DNA from: Steroidobacteraceae bacterium
GTDB lineage: Bacteria; Pseudomonadota; Gammaproteobacteria; Steroidobacterales; Steroidobacteraceae
Reading direction: 5' to 3'
DNA length: 42,534 nucleotides
Assembly: GCA_025458865.1 (NCBI GenBank)
Contig: JALORP010000021.1
Location: forward strand, 1 to 42,534
The notes under the pieces were generated by a model. It was not told where the DNA came from. It did not search any database and worked only from the letters and a program-made list of their open reading frames with translations. A program made the position numbers and the translations under genes. Below, piece by piece: positions 32,706 to 40,477 of the stretch. Position 1 is the first letter of the stretch, and each line of letters opens with the position of its first letter.

Positions 32706-33356
32706 ATGAACCTCGAAAGCGCCCGCCGCCAGATGATCGACCAGCAGGTCCGCGCCTGGGAGGTGCTGGACGACGCCGTGCTCGACGTAATGCGCAGGGT
32801 GCCGCGCGAGCGCTTCGTCCCCGAGGCGTACCGCGAGGTGGCTTTCGCCGACATGGAGATCCCGCTGGACCACGGCCAGCACATGCTGTCGCCCAAGGTC
32901 GACGGCCGGCTGCTGCAGGCGCTGGCGCTGCGCCGGGATGACGAGGTGCTCGAGGTCGGCACCGGCAGTGGCTTCCTGGCGGCCTGCCTCGCCAGCATGG
33001 CCCGCAGCGTGCGTTCGCTTGAAATCCACGGCGACCTCGCGGAAGCCGCGGCGCGCACGCTGCGAAAGGAGTCGGTGACCAATGTCACTGTCGAGCGCAT
33101 GGATGCGAGTACGCTCGACGAGCACGACCGCTACGATGCCATCGCGCTCACCGCGTCGCTGCCTGTCTACGACCCTCGCTTCGCGCGTGCGCTCAAGCTG
33201 GGCGGACGACTGTTCGCGGTCGTTGGCAGCTCGCCTATCATGGAGGCGCGGCTCGTGACCCGCACCGGGCCTTCGGAATGGTCGACGGAGAGCCTTTTCG
33301 AGACCTGCATGGACCCCATGGAAAATTCGCCGCGGCCGCCCCGCTTCAGCTTCTAG
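32706..33356 (+). CDS. PIMT-like methyltransferase, cytosolic, divergent active-site motif
   Basis: 216 residues, no signal. The fold matches protein-L-isoaspartate O-methyltransferase: DQQVRAWEVLDDAVLDVMRRVPRERFVPEAYR, SAM motif I VLEVGTGSGFLAACLA, and GGRLFAVVG. Where canonical PIMT has QTISQP this protein has GQHMLSPK, so isoaspartyl repair activity is uncertain and another substrate is possible. The C-terminal SLFETCMDPMENS is typical of this subgroup. The order methyltransferase, rhodanese, tolC recurs in gammaproteobacteria, which supports orthology with that conserved locus. The rhodanese gene starts 8 nt after the stop. Confidence 0.88.
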   Translation: MNLESARRQMIDQQVRAWEVLDDAVLDVMRRVPRERFVPEAYREVAFADMEIPLDHGQHMLSPKVDGRLLQALALRRDDEVLEVGTGSGFLAACLASMARSVRSLEIHGDLAEAAARTLRKESVTNVTVERMDASTLDEHDRYDAIALTASLPVYDPRFARALKLGGRLFAVVGSSPIMEARLVTRTGPSEWSTESLFETCMDPMENSPRPPRFSF

Positions 33357-33364
33357 GAAAGCCC

Positions 33365-33670
33365 ATGATCCCGGAGATGACCCCCACGGAATTCGTCCGC
33401 CGCCGCGACTCGGGCGAGGAGATGACGCTGCTCGACGTGCGTGAGCCATCCGAGGTGGCCGAGGCATCCGTGCCGGGCGCCCTGCACATTCCGATGGCGC
33501 AGGTGCCCCACCGCCTGCAGGAACTCGATCCCGGGCGCGAAGTCGTCGTGCTGTGTCGCTCAGGCGGCCGCAGCTTCCAGGTCGCCATGTATCTTCGCCA
33601 GCAGGGCTTTGAGCGCGTGGCCAATCTCCAGGGCGGTATCCTGCAGTGGCGGCGGGAGATCGAGGACTGA
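33365..33670 (+). CDS. Single-domain rhodanese-like sulfurtransferase
   Basis: 101 residues, one rhodanese domain without signal. It would carry sulfane sulfur on Cys64 in the active-site loop CRSGGRS (64-70). LLDVREPSEVAEASVPGALHIPM and the C-terminal NLQGGILQWRREIE are family signatures. Cytosolic. Co-transcribed with the upstream methyltransferase (8-nt gap). Its sulfur acceptor is unknown. Confidence 0.94.
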   Translation: MIPEMTPTEFVRRRDSGEEMTLLDVREPSEVAEASVPGALHIPMAQVPHRLQELDPGREVVVLCRSGGRSFQVAMYLRQQGFERVANLQGGILQWRREIED

Positions 33671-33674
33671 CGCC

Positions 33675-33701
33675 GGCTCGGGCGACGGTCCCGCCCGAGC
33701 C
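33675..33701 (+). terminator. GC-rich hairpin between rhodanese and tolC genes
   Basis: Perfect 10-bp stem GGCTCGGGCG (33675-33684) with 33692-33701, loop of 7 nt, starting 5 nt after the rhodanese stop. No T tract follows (TTGAATCTGG), so it may be a weak or Rho-dependent end, or an insulator just before the tolC promoter. Confidence 0.45.
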
Positions 33702-33730
33702 TTGAATCTGGTAGTTTGGTGATATACCAT
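33702..33730 (+). promoter_or_regulatory. Sigma-70 type promoter of tolC
   Basis: TTGAAT (33702-33707), 17-nt spacer, TACCAT (33725-33730), in an AT-rich island (33702-33745) that stands out sharply from the GC-rich surroundings. Transcription would start near 33737, about 44 nt before the chosen tolC ATG. Confidence 0.5.
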
Positions 33731-33780
33731 ACTACAACACTAATCATGCTGTGGCCCGCGCGGCCTGGATGAAAAATGCC

Positions 33781-35196
33781 ATGAAAGTCAGGAACTTGGT
33801 TCACTCCGTCCTCGTTGCCTCCGCTGGCTGCCTGGCACTTAACGCCCAAGCCAGCGACCTCGCGGAGGTGTACCAGCGCGCGCTCCAGAACGACCCGCAG
33901 ATCCGCGAGGCCGAGGCGAACCGGCTGGCCGTCATGGAGGTGAAGCCGCAGGCCCGCTCGGGGCTCCTGCCACAGGTCGAAGCCACGGCCGGATACACGG
34001 ACCGGGAGGCCGACGGCTCCTCCGTGTTCGTCACCACCAATCCCGCCACCGGCGACCTCGCGGCCCTGACCCGCCGCAACGAGGCCGACACCGAGTCCGA
34101 GAACTGGGAAATCTCGCTGCGCCAGAGCATCTTCCGCTGGGAGAACTGGGCGACCCTCAAGCGCGCCGACCGGCAGGTGGCGCAGGCCGAGGTGGACTAC
34201 CAGGCCGCGCAGCAGCAGCTGATCCTCAGGACCTCCGAGGCCTACTTCAACGTGCTCGCCGCCAAGGACACCCTCACGGCGGCCGAGGCCGCCCATGAAG
34301 CCTTTCGCCGCCAGCTGGAACAGGCCGAGAAGCGCTTCGAGGTGGGCCTGATCGCCATCACCGACGTCCAGGAGGCCAAGGCGGCCTTCGATTCCGCGAC
34401 AGCTGCGCTGATCCTCGCCAAGCGCAGCCTGGCGAACCAGCAGGAAGCCCTGCGCGAGCTGACCGGCGAGATCTTCGACGTCCTGGCGCGCCCGAGCGAC
34501 AAGGTGCAGCCCGTGGCTCCGGACCCGGCTAACGAGGACGACTGGGTCAAGCTCGCGATGGACCAGAACCTCGAGCTGGTCTCGGCGCGCATCGGCGCCG
34601 ACATCACCCGCGAGGACATCAGCATCCAGCGCGGCGGCCACTACCCGAGCCTGGACTTCTTCGTGACCCGTTCGAACCGTGACGCCACGGGAACGCTGGC
34701 GCTGATCGACCCGATCACGGGCCGTTCGACCGGCCCCAACGACAGCGAGTCCGACGACACGGTCTATGGCCTGCAGCTGACGGTGCCGATCTACAGCGGC
34801 GGCGCGACGTCCTCACGCGTGCGCGAGGCCGAGTACCGCCACCGCGCGTCCCGAGAGCGCCTCGAGCGCGTGGCGCGCGAGACCGAGCGGTCCACGCGCG
34901 ACGCCTACCTGGGCGTCATGTCCGAGATGGCGCGCGTTCAGTCGCTGCGCCAGGCGGTGGCGTCCTCGCGCGTGGCGCTCGAGGCCACCGAGGCCGGCTA
35001 CGAGGTCGGCACGCGCACGCAGGTGGACGTGCTCGACGCGCGCCGCCGGCTGTTCGAGGCCGAGACCAACTATGCGCGCAGCCGCTACGACTACCTGATC
35101 AACGTGCTGAGGCTGCAGCGCGCCGCCGGCACGCTGGAGCCCGACCGCATCGCGCGCATCAACGCACAGCTCGACGAGCCCGTCACGCTGCGCTGA
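33781..35196 (+). CDS. tolC: TolC-family outer-membrane efflux/secretion channel
   Basis: 471 residues. Forms a trimeric outer-membrane barrel with a periplasmic helical tunnel serving drug efflux and type I secretion. The signal peptide MKVRNLVHSVLVASAGCLAL is cleaved near AQAS, then DLAEVYQRALQNDPQIREAEANR opens the first OEP repeat; YFNVLAAKDTLTAAEAAHEAF, RFEVGLIAITDVQEAKA and the second-repeat equivalents YLGVMSEMARVQSLRQA, YEVGTRTQVDVLDARRRLFEAE are TolC hallmarks. GTG 33751 and ATG 33769 also lie in frame, but only 33781 gives a clean signal peptide, with GGATGA upstream. It has its own promoter. The end is convergent with sua5 (12-nt gap). Confidence 0.96.
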   Translation: MKVRNLVHSVLVASAGCLALNAQASDLAEVYQRALQNDPQIREAEANRLAVMEVKPQARSGLLPQVEATAGYTDREADGSSVFVTTNPATGDLAALTRRNEADTESENWEISLRQSIFRWENWATLKRADRQVAQAEVDYQAAQQQLILRTSEAYFNVLAAKDTLTAAEAAHEAFRRQLEQAEKRFEVGLIAITDVQEAKAAFDSATAALILAKRSLANQQEALRELTGEIFDVLARPSDKVQPVAPDPANEDDWVKLAMDQNLELVSARIGADITREDISIQRGGHYPSLDFFVTRSNRDATGTLALIDPITGRSTGPNDSESDDTVYGLQLTVPIYSGGATSSRVREAEYRHRASRERLERVARETERSTRDAYLGVMSEMARVQSLRQAVASSRVALEATEAGYEVGTRTQVDVLDARRRLFEAETNYARSRYDYLINVLRLQRAAGTLEPDRIARINAQLDEPVTLR

Positions 35197-35208
35197 GCGC
35201 GGACCCGC

Positions 35209-36177
35209 TCAGGGCGACTCGGGCGACTCGCGCGCCGCGGCGCGGGCGAGGCGGTCTTCAACCGCCTCCCACCCGGGCCCCGGCGGCACCTGCTCGACCA
35301 GGATGCGGGCGGCGCCGCCCGCGTCCAGCTCGCGCAGCGCAGCGTAGAGCTCGTGTCCATAGCCGGCGGGATCCGCCGGCATCCTGAACCAGCGCCCCCC
35401 GAACCCCGCCGGAGCGTCGCGGCGCGAGAGCACGGCGATCCGGTCCTCGGCGCGCAGGCCGCGCACGCGCGCGTCGAGCGTCCCGGCCTCGAGAAGTTCG
35501 AGGGCCGCGGCGGGCGCGTAGTGGGACTTCACCGAGCCCGGCACGCGCGGCGCGTCCGCACCCGAACCCGCCATCGGCCCGATCACCGCCTCGATCCGCT
35601 CGCGCGGTATGCCGCCCGGGCGAAGCAGCCGCGGCTCGCCGTCCACGAGCGAGACGATCGTGGACTCGAGGCCCACGGCGCAGTCCCCACCCTCGAGCAC
35701 GCAGTCGATCGTTGCGCCGAACTCGGAACGCACGTGCGCGGCGCGCGTGGGGCTCACCTTGCCATAGCGGTTGGCCGAGGGCGCGGCGATGCCGCCACCG
35801 AAGGCGGCCAGCAGCGCGAGCGCGATGGGGTGCCCGGGCACGCGCAGCGCCACGGTGTCCTGCCCGCCGGTGACGGCATCGGCCACCCCTTCGGCGCGCG
35901 GCAGCACGAGCGTCAGCGGGCCGGGCCAGAATGCCGCGGCAAGGCGTCGAGCGGCCTCCGGGAACTCGCGCGCCCAGCGGGGCACCTCGGCGGCCGAGGC
36001 GATGTGCACGATCACGGGATGGCTCGCAGGGCGGCCTTTCGCCGCATAGATCCGCGCCACCGCCGCGGGGTTCGACGCGTCCGCGCCGAGGCCATAGACG
36101 GTCTCGGTCGGGAAGGCCACGAGCCCGCCATTGCGCAGGATGCTTGCCGCGGCAGCGATGTCGGCAGGCTCGCTCAT
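35209..36177 (-). CDS. L-threonylcarbamoyladenylate synthase, Sua5 type
   Basis: 322 residues. Makes threonylcarbamoyl-AMP from Thr, bicarbonate and ATP, the first step of t6A37 tRNA modification. The YrdC domain (about 5-190) shows GGLVAFPTETVYGLGADA, IYAAKGRPASHPVIVHI, FWPGPLTLVL, ALRVPGHP, APSANRYGKVSPT and STIVSL. A PGSVKSHYAP linker and a C-terminal domain (about 225-320) make it the long Sua5 form rather than the short TsaC of E. coli. ATG 36177 starts the domain at the usual distance; the open frame upstream reads as noise. It follows the PA2778-like gene by 25 nt on the same strand and pairs functionally with TrmO at 22.3 kb. Confidence 0.94.
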   Translation of the reverse strand: MSEPADIAAAASILRNGGLVAFPTETVYGLGADASNPAAVARIYAAKGRPASHPVIVHIASAAEVPRWAREFPEAARRLAAAFWPGPLTLVLPRAEGVADAVTGGQDTVALRVPGHPIALALLAAFGGGIAAPSANRYGKVSPTRAAHVRSEFGATIDCVLEGGDCAVGLESTIVSLVDGEPRLLRPGGIPRERIEAVIGPMAGSGADAPRVPGSVKSHYAPAAALELLEAGTLDARVRGLRAEDRIAVLSRRDAPAGFGGRWFRMPADPAGYGHELYAALRELDAGGAARILVEQVPPGPGWEAVEDRLARAAARESPESP

Positions 36178-36202
36178 CCGCGAATGATACCGGCGGAGCC
36201 CC

Positions 36203-37195
36203 TCAGGATCCCGGCCCGGCACCGGCTGACGGCGCGTCGCAACGGGGCGGATCCTCCGGGGCGCCCGCGGCAGCCTGGGCCGCACGCTCCGCGAGCGCGC
36301 CGGCCGCATCCGCAAGCGTCACGACCCGGGCCTGCCCTGCCGCTGCCCGCGCCTCGCGCAGCGCCGAGTGCGGGCAGCCGGCATCGAGGAGCGCCTGCGC
36401 GAGGTTGTGGCGCACGGCGGCATTCGCCGGCGCCAGCTGCGCGGCCGAGCGAAAGGACTCGACGGCCGCCCACGAGTCGGCGGTCGCGTAAGCCGCATTT
36501 CCGCGGCCGAGCCAAAGCAGCGGCTCGGCCGGCCAGCGCGCGAGGCCCGCCTCGTAGGCGCGCCGCGCCGCTTCAGGCTGGCCGGCGCCCTCGACGGCGG
36601 CGACCGCCGCGACCCAGGCCTGCGGCCCGGCGGTCGCGGGCAACTGCCCCGGCCCGGGCACGATCACGGCCCAGTGTTCCGCACGGGCGGACGTCGCCAG
36701 GAACCGCTGCCAGGGCATCTCGAGCCGCTCGGTGGTCCCCGAGCGGAGGATCGCGCGCTCCGCCGCCGCGTCGTAGCCCACGAGGACGGCGTAGTGCCAG
36801 CCCGGAAGCTGGCGCGTGCCGAGGTTCTGCAGCACGAGCACCGGGTGGCCGGCCGCAAGCTCCGCCAGGAACGCCGAGGGATTGGGCGCCAGCGTGTACG
36901 GCACCCGGCCGTGGCGCCGCGCGGCGCCCAGCAGTTCGGGCTGCAGGCTGCCGCGGCGCGCAGGCAGGTAGACCAGCGGCACGAGTTCCTCAGGCGTGAC
37001 CTGGACGCCCGCGGCGGTGAGCACCGTCGCGAGTGCGGCGGGCCCGCACTGGTACTCGTCCTGGGCGAAGAAAGGCGTCGCCGTCAGCTCGGCCGACGGC
37101 GCGGCATCCGCGGGCAGCAGCTCCCGCAGCGGCGGCTGCGAGGCGCAGGCGGACAGCAGCGGGAGCAGGACGGCGGCGAATGCCGCCCGCGTCAC
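36203..37195 (-). CDS. PA2778-like C39-type cysteine peptidase lipoprotein with TPR region
   Basis: 330 residues. Lipoprotein signal with lipobox LSAC (Cys17); a papain-like C39-family domain (about 38-170) with Cys50 in DEYQCGPAALATVL and His134 in PGWHYAVLVGYD; then a helical, Ala-rich region (about 190-310) with TPR-like repeats (AYEAGLARWPAEPLLWLGRGNAAY, SFRSAAQLAPANAAVRHNLAQAL). C39 enzymes in transporters remove double-glycine leaders; this group is free-standing and periplasmic, with unknown substrate. It overlaps the stop of the PA2779-like gene by 4 nt (ATGA at 37192), so the small protein is a natural candidate substrate or partner. Confidence 0.88.
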   Translation of the reverse strand: MTRAAFAAVLLPLLSACASQPPLRELLPADAAPSAELTATPFFAQDEYQCGPAALATVLTAAGVQVTPEELVPLVYLPARRGSLQPELLGAARRHGRVPYTLAPNPSAFLAELAAGHPVLVLQNLGTRQLPGWHYAVLVGYDAAAERAILRSGTTERLEMPWQRFLATSARAEHWAVIVPGPGQLPATAGPQAWVAAVAAVEGAGQPEAARRAYEAGLARWPAEPLLWLGRGNAAYATADSWAAVESFRSAAQLAPANAAVRHNLAQALLDAGCPHSALREARAAAGQARVVTLADAAGALAERAAQAAAGAPEDPPRCDAPSAGAGPGS

Positions 37196-37578
37196 GGCAC
37201 CTTCTTGAAGATGTCGATGGCCCCGGTGAACTCGAGCACCAGGAGGACCAGCAGCACGATGCCGAGCACCTCGAGCACGCCCGCGCCGGCCGGCAGCTCC
37301 TCGAGCTTGCCGGAAAGCTGGGCCAGCTCCTCCGCGGTGAGCGCCGCCAGCCGTGCGTCCACGCCGGCCGGATCAACGCCAAGTGCCACCAGGCGTTCCC
37401 GGACGTCCTCGCGCGCAAGGGCAGCGCGCGTGGACGCGAGGCTGTCCGCATGCTGCTCCAGGGCGATCACATCCATCGTGCCGATCATCGATGCCTGTGC
37501 CGCCTGCGGCATCGCCGCCGCGACGAGGCTGACACACAGCATGAGGGCGCAGCCGCGACGCAGGAATTCCTTGAGCAT
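37192..37578 (-). CDS. PA2779-like small membrane protein
   Basis: 128 residues. N-terminal signal or membrane helix (about 9-29, ending AQASMIGTMDVIAL), a helical middle rich in Ala/Glu/Leu (ALAREDVRERLVALGVDPAGVDARLAALTAEELAQL), and a C-terminal membrane helix (about 102-120, VLGIVLLVLLVLEFTGAIDIF) ending in FKKVP. This is the layout of the PA2779 family. No function is established. It is coupled to the PA2778-like peptidase downstream, and follows the double HtrA gene by 95 nt on the same strand. ATG 37578 is chosen because the hydrophobic start follows directly; ATG 37605 adds only nine polar residues. Confidence 0.87.
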   Translation of the reverse strand: MLKEFLRRGCALMLCVSLVAAAMPQAAQASMIGTMDVIALEQHADSLASTRAALAREDVRERLVALGVDPAGVDARLAALTAEELAQLSGKLEELPAGAGVLEVLGIVLLVLLVLEFTGAIDIFKKVP

Positions 37579-37673
37579 GTCCACTCCTCGGTCCCGTGGG
37601 AACAATCCGTGAGTCTAGCGATTTTCGTGCGTGCGGGGATGTCTCCGGATGGCGACAGTGCCCGGGCCTCGAC

Positions 37674-40475
37674 TCAGTCGCGCTCGAGGCTTCGCCAGCC
37701 CGAGCCCTCGCGCCTGAGCTCGTACGCCGGCCAGTAGTGCCGGTCGAGTTTCAGGGTGATCACGTCCACGGAGTCGTTCCAGTTGACGGTACGCAGCCTG
37801 ACGGACGAGCGGTCCGGCCGGCCGGAAACCGCCGCAATGAAGGCATCGAGGTCCGGCGTGGCCACGCCGTCCACCTCGACGATCCGCCGCCCCGCCCACA
37901 GCTGGTGCCGGCTCGCCGGCGAGCCGTACATGAAGAACGCGACGAAAACGCCCTCCGGCGCGATGCCGCGCTGCGCGGCCATCGCGCGGTGGGGCTCGTG
38001 CAGCGTCGCCCCCGCCCACACCAGCACGCGGTCGAGGTCCCGGCCCGACAGCGGCACGGTCGGCACGGCCAGCGTCAGCTCGCGCCCGTCCCGCCACACG
38101 GTCACCTGGATCTCGCCCCCGTGCGAGGCACGCTCCACCTCCCGCGCGGTCGTGACGATCCGTCCGTCGAGGGCGAGCAGCAGGTCGCCTGGACGCAGCA
38201 GCGATGCCGCCGGCGAGCCCGCCACGAGCCTCGTGACCGACAGCACCGAGCGCTGCGTGCCGGCGTGCTCCTCGAGGCGCCGCACCCAGGCCTGGTCGAG
38301 CCCCAGCCGGCGCGCCTCGGCCAGCGTCCGCGGCGAGAACTCGGCCTCCAGCGAGTGCAACGGGGTGCCATCGCGCGCGTGGCCGAGCATCTCGAGCACC
38401 AGCTCGCCGGGCACGCCCTGGTTCTCCTGCTGCACCTGCCGCCCGTTCTCGAAGGCGAAGCTCGACCACAGGGCGAGCGCGGCGCCGCGGCCGTCCACGA
38501 TGATGCCGTCGAACTCCTCCGGGCCGCTGACGAGACGGATCGTGCTCAGGTTCGATTCGCGGAACTGGAGCGTCCGCGAAAGCGGGAAGCTCACGGGGTC
38601 CACCGAGGCCACTCTCGCGCGCTGAGAGAGCATCCGGTGGTCCCGGTTGAGCCCGACCACGGTGACCTCCTCGCCCGGCGTCACCTCCCGCGTGGCGAAG
38701 CGAACAGCCCGCACGGGCGTGTCGCCGATCGCGGCCGGGTCGTACGCGACGACCGCAAGGTTGTGCATGGGATGGATGTACTCCACGCGCCCGGCGACCT
38801 CGAGGGTTCCCGCGAAGGTCAGCCGCACGTCACCGAGCGACACCGGCACGGTGTTGCGGTCGACCGCCACGAGCCCGCGCGCGGTGTCGATCACGACGCC
38901 GGTCCCCACGTAGTTGCGCTCCGTGACGCCGGCCACGGAGTACGGCATCGTGAAGTTGACCAGCACGAGGGACGGCGCGACGGCGTCGAGTACGCGGTCG
39001 CCCGTGCGTGCGAAACGCGTGGTGCCCGCCGGATCCTCCGCCGCGGGCGGTGGAGGCGACAGCGCCTCGCAGGGCCACAACCCGAGCGTGTCGTCGCGGC
39101 GGCAGCTGCGAGCCGGAAACCAGCGGCGGTCCATGCGCACGGCCCGAAGCTGCGGAGCGCGCGTGTCCTCGAGCGTGAAGTAGCGCGCCGGGACCTGCTG
39201 GCCGTCGGCAAGCCCGGCGAGCACCGAACGCACGTCGTCCAGGCTCGCGACCGGGGTGCCCGCCAGCTCCGTGATCACCGCGCCACGCGGGATGCCGGCC
39301 GGGCCGAAGACGTAGCCCGGGTTCGCGACAAACACGCCGCGCACCGGGACGTTCATGTGCCGCGCCATCTGCCAGGAAAGCGCATGCAGGACGCTGTCGC
39401 CGACCTCGACGTACTCCGCCGGTGCGAAGGCGTGCAGGTCCTGGACCTCGAGGCGCTCGGTGAGTCGCCGGCCGCCCCGCTCCACCTCGACCGGGACGGC
39501 CTCGCCGACACGGCCGTCGAGCACCTCCGCGAGGCCGTCGAAGTCCACGACGAGCCGGCCGTCCATGCCGACCAGGATGTCCCCGGCTTCGAGGCGGCCG
39601 TCCGCCGGCGATCCGGGCTGGACCTCCTTGACGACGAGCATGCCCGTCCGCCGAGCGCTCGCGCGCCTCGCCTCGGCCTCGGTGTCCGCATTCAGGCCGA
39701 GACGGCGCAGCTCGTCGAAGGGCGTGTAGCCGAACACCACCTGCAGGGTGCCGCGCGGCACGGGCTGGCCGGCGCGGATGTACTCGAGCGCCCGCACCAC
39801 CCGCGTGAGCGGCAGGTAGAAACTCGAGGCCGCGCCGCTCGAGCCGCCCGCGTTCAGCGCGACCACGCGCCCGCGGATGTCGATCACCGGCGAACCCGAC
39901 GACCCTCCCGAGGTGCCCGAGGCGGCCTGGAGGTAGAAGGTGTTGAAGTCGTTGTACTTGCCGACGCCGTAGTTGGGTGCTTCCCGGTCGAGCCGCGCCA
40001 GCGTCCCCGCGAGGATGGACAGCTGCTCGCCCGCGTCGTTGCCCACGACGCGGATTTCCGTGCCGACCTGCGCGCCAGCAGGATGGAGCGGCAGTTCCAC
40101 CGGCTCGATGAAGCGCAGCCTGGAGGGATCGTAGCGGTAGACGCCGAAGTCGTGGACCGGGTCGCGGTACACGGCCTTGAGCTCGACTTCCTCGCGGTTG
40201 AGGAAGACCGCCTGCGCCGTCACCGGCCCGGCCGTCACCACGTGACGGTTGGTGAGGATCAGGCCGCGCTTCGCATCTATGACGAAACCGGTCGCCTGCG
40301 AGGAGGTGTTCCACTCCGTGTCGAAGGCTCGGTTGGCGTCCACCTGGATCGCGACCACGCCGGTCGAGATGCGCTCGAGCGTTGCCGGCCACCCGTTGCG
40401 GTCGGCGTCCTGGGCGCCGGCCGGCGCGGCCAGCAGGGCCGCGGCCAGCGTCAGCGCGGCAATGCGGCTCGGCAT
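37674..40475 (-). CDS. Tandem HtrA-like protease with PDZ domains, Nma111/Deg7 type
   Basis: 933 residues with a signal peptide (1-21). The first trypsin-like domain (about 30-225) has the full triad His78 (LTNRHVV), Asp109 (YRDPVHDFG) and Ser193 (GSSGSP). The block with GTEIRVVGNDAGEQLSILAG, NDFNTFYLQAASGTSGGSSG and VVALNAGGSSGA is strikingly like yeast Nma111. PDZ domains follow (about 235-330 and 355-430). A second protease-like domain (about 485-690) has lost the triad: VDRNTV for the His motif, PMHNLAV for the Asp region, EFDGIIVDG for the Ser loop. Two more PDZ-like regions complete it (about 725-800 and 820-905). The nuclear/chloroplast eukaryotic enzymes share this active-plus-dead plan. 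A periplasmic quality-control role is inferred. Starts 2 nt after the kinase stop. Confidence 0.92.
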   Translation of the reverse strand: MPSRIAALTLAAALLAAPAGAQDADRNGWPATLERISTGVVAIQVDANRAFDTEWNTSSQATGFVIDAKRGLILTNRHVVTAGPVTAQAVFLNREEVELKAVYRDPVHDFGVYRYDPSRLRFIEPVELPLHPAGAQVGTEIRVVGNDAGEQLSILAGTLARLDREAPNYGVGKYNDFNTFYLQAASGTSGGSSGSPVIDIRGRVVALNAGGSSGAASSFYLPLTRVVRALEYIRAGQPVPRGTLQVVFGYTPFDELRRLGLNADTEAEARRASARRTGMLVVKEVQPGSPADGRLEAGDILVGMDGRLVVDFDGLAEVLDGRVGEAVPVEVERGGRRLTERLEVQDLHAFAPAEYVEVGDSVLHALSWQMARHMNVPVRGVFVANPGYVFGPAGIPRGAVITELAGTPVASLDDVRSVLAGLADGQQVPARYFTLEDTRAPQLRAVRMDRRWFPARSCRRDDTLGLWPCEALSPPPPAAEDPAGTTRFARTGDRVLDAVAPSLVLVNFTMPYSVAGVTERNYVGTGVVIDTARGLVAVDRNTVPVSLGDVRLTFAGTLEVAGRVEYIHPMHNLAVVAYDPAAIGDTPVRAVRFATREVTPGEEVTVVGLNRDHRMLSQRARVASVDPVSFPLSRTLQFRESNLSTIRLVSGPEEFDGIIVDGRGAALALWSSFAFENGRQVQQENQGVPGELVLEMLGHARDGTPLHSLEAEFSPRTLAEARRLGLDQAWVRRLEEHAGTQRSVLSVTRLVAGSPAASLLRPGDLLLALDGRIVTTAREVERASHGGEIQVTVWRDGRELTLAVPTVPLSGRDLDRVLVWAGATLHEPHRAMAAQRGIAPEGVFVAFFMYGSPASRHQLWAGRRIVEVDGVATPDLDAFIAAVSGRPDRSSVRLRTVNWNDSVDVITLKLDRHYWPAYELRREGSGWRSLERD

Positions 40476-40477
40476 CG

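Noticed and set aside
35193..35216. Small hairpin between the convergent tolC and sua5 genes
   Set aside because: The stem is only 6 bp (TGAGCG/CGCTCA) and no T tract follows on either strand; too weak to call a terminator.
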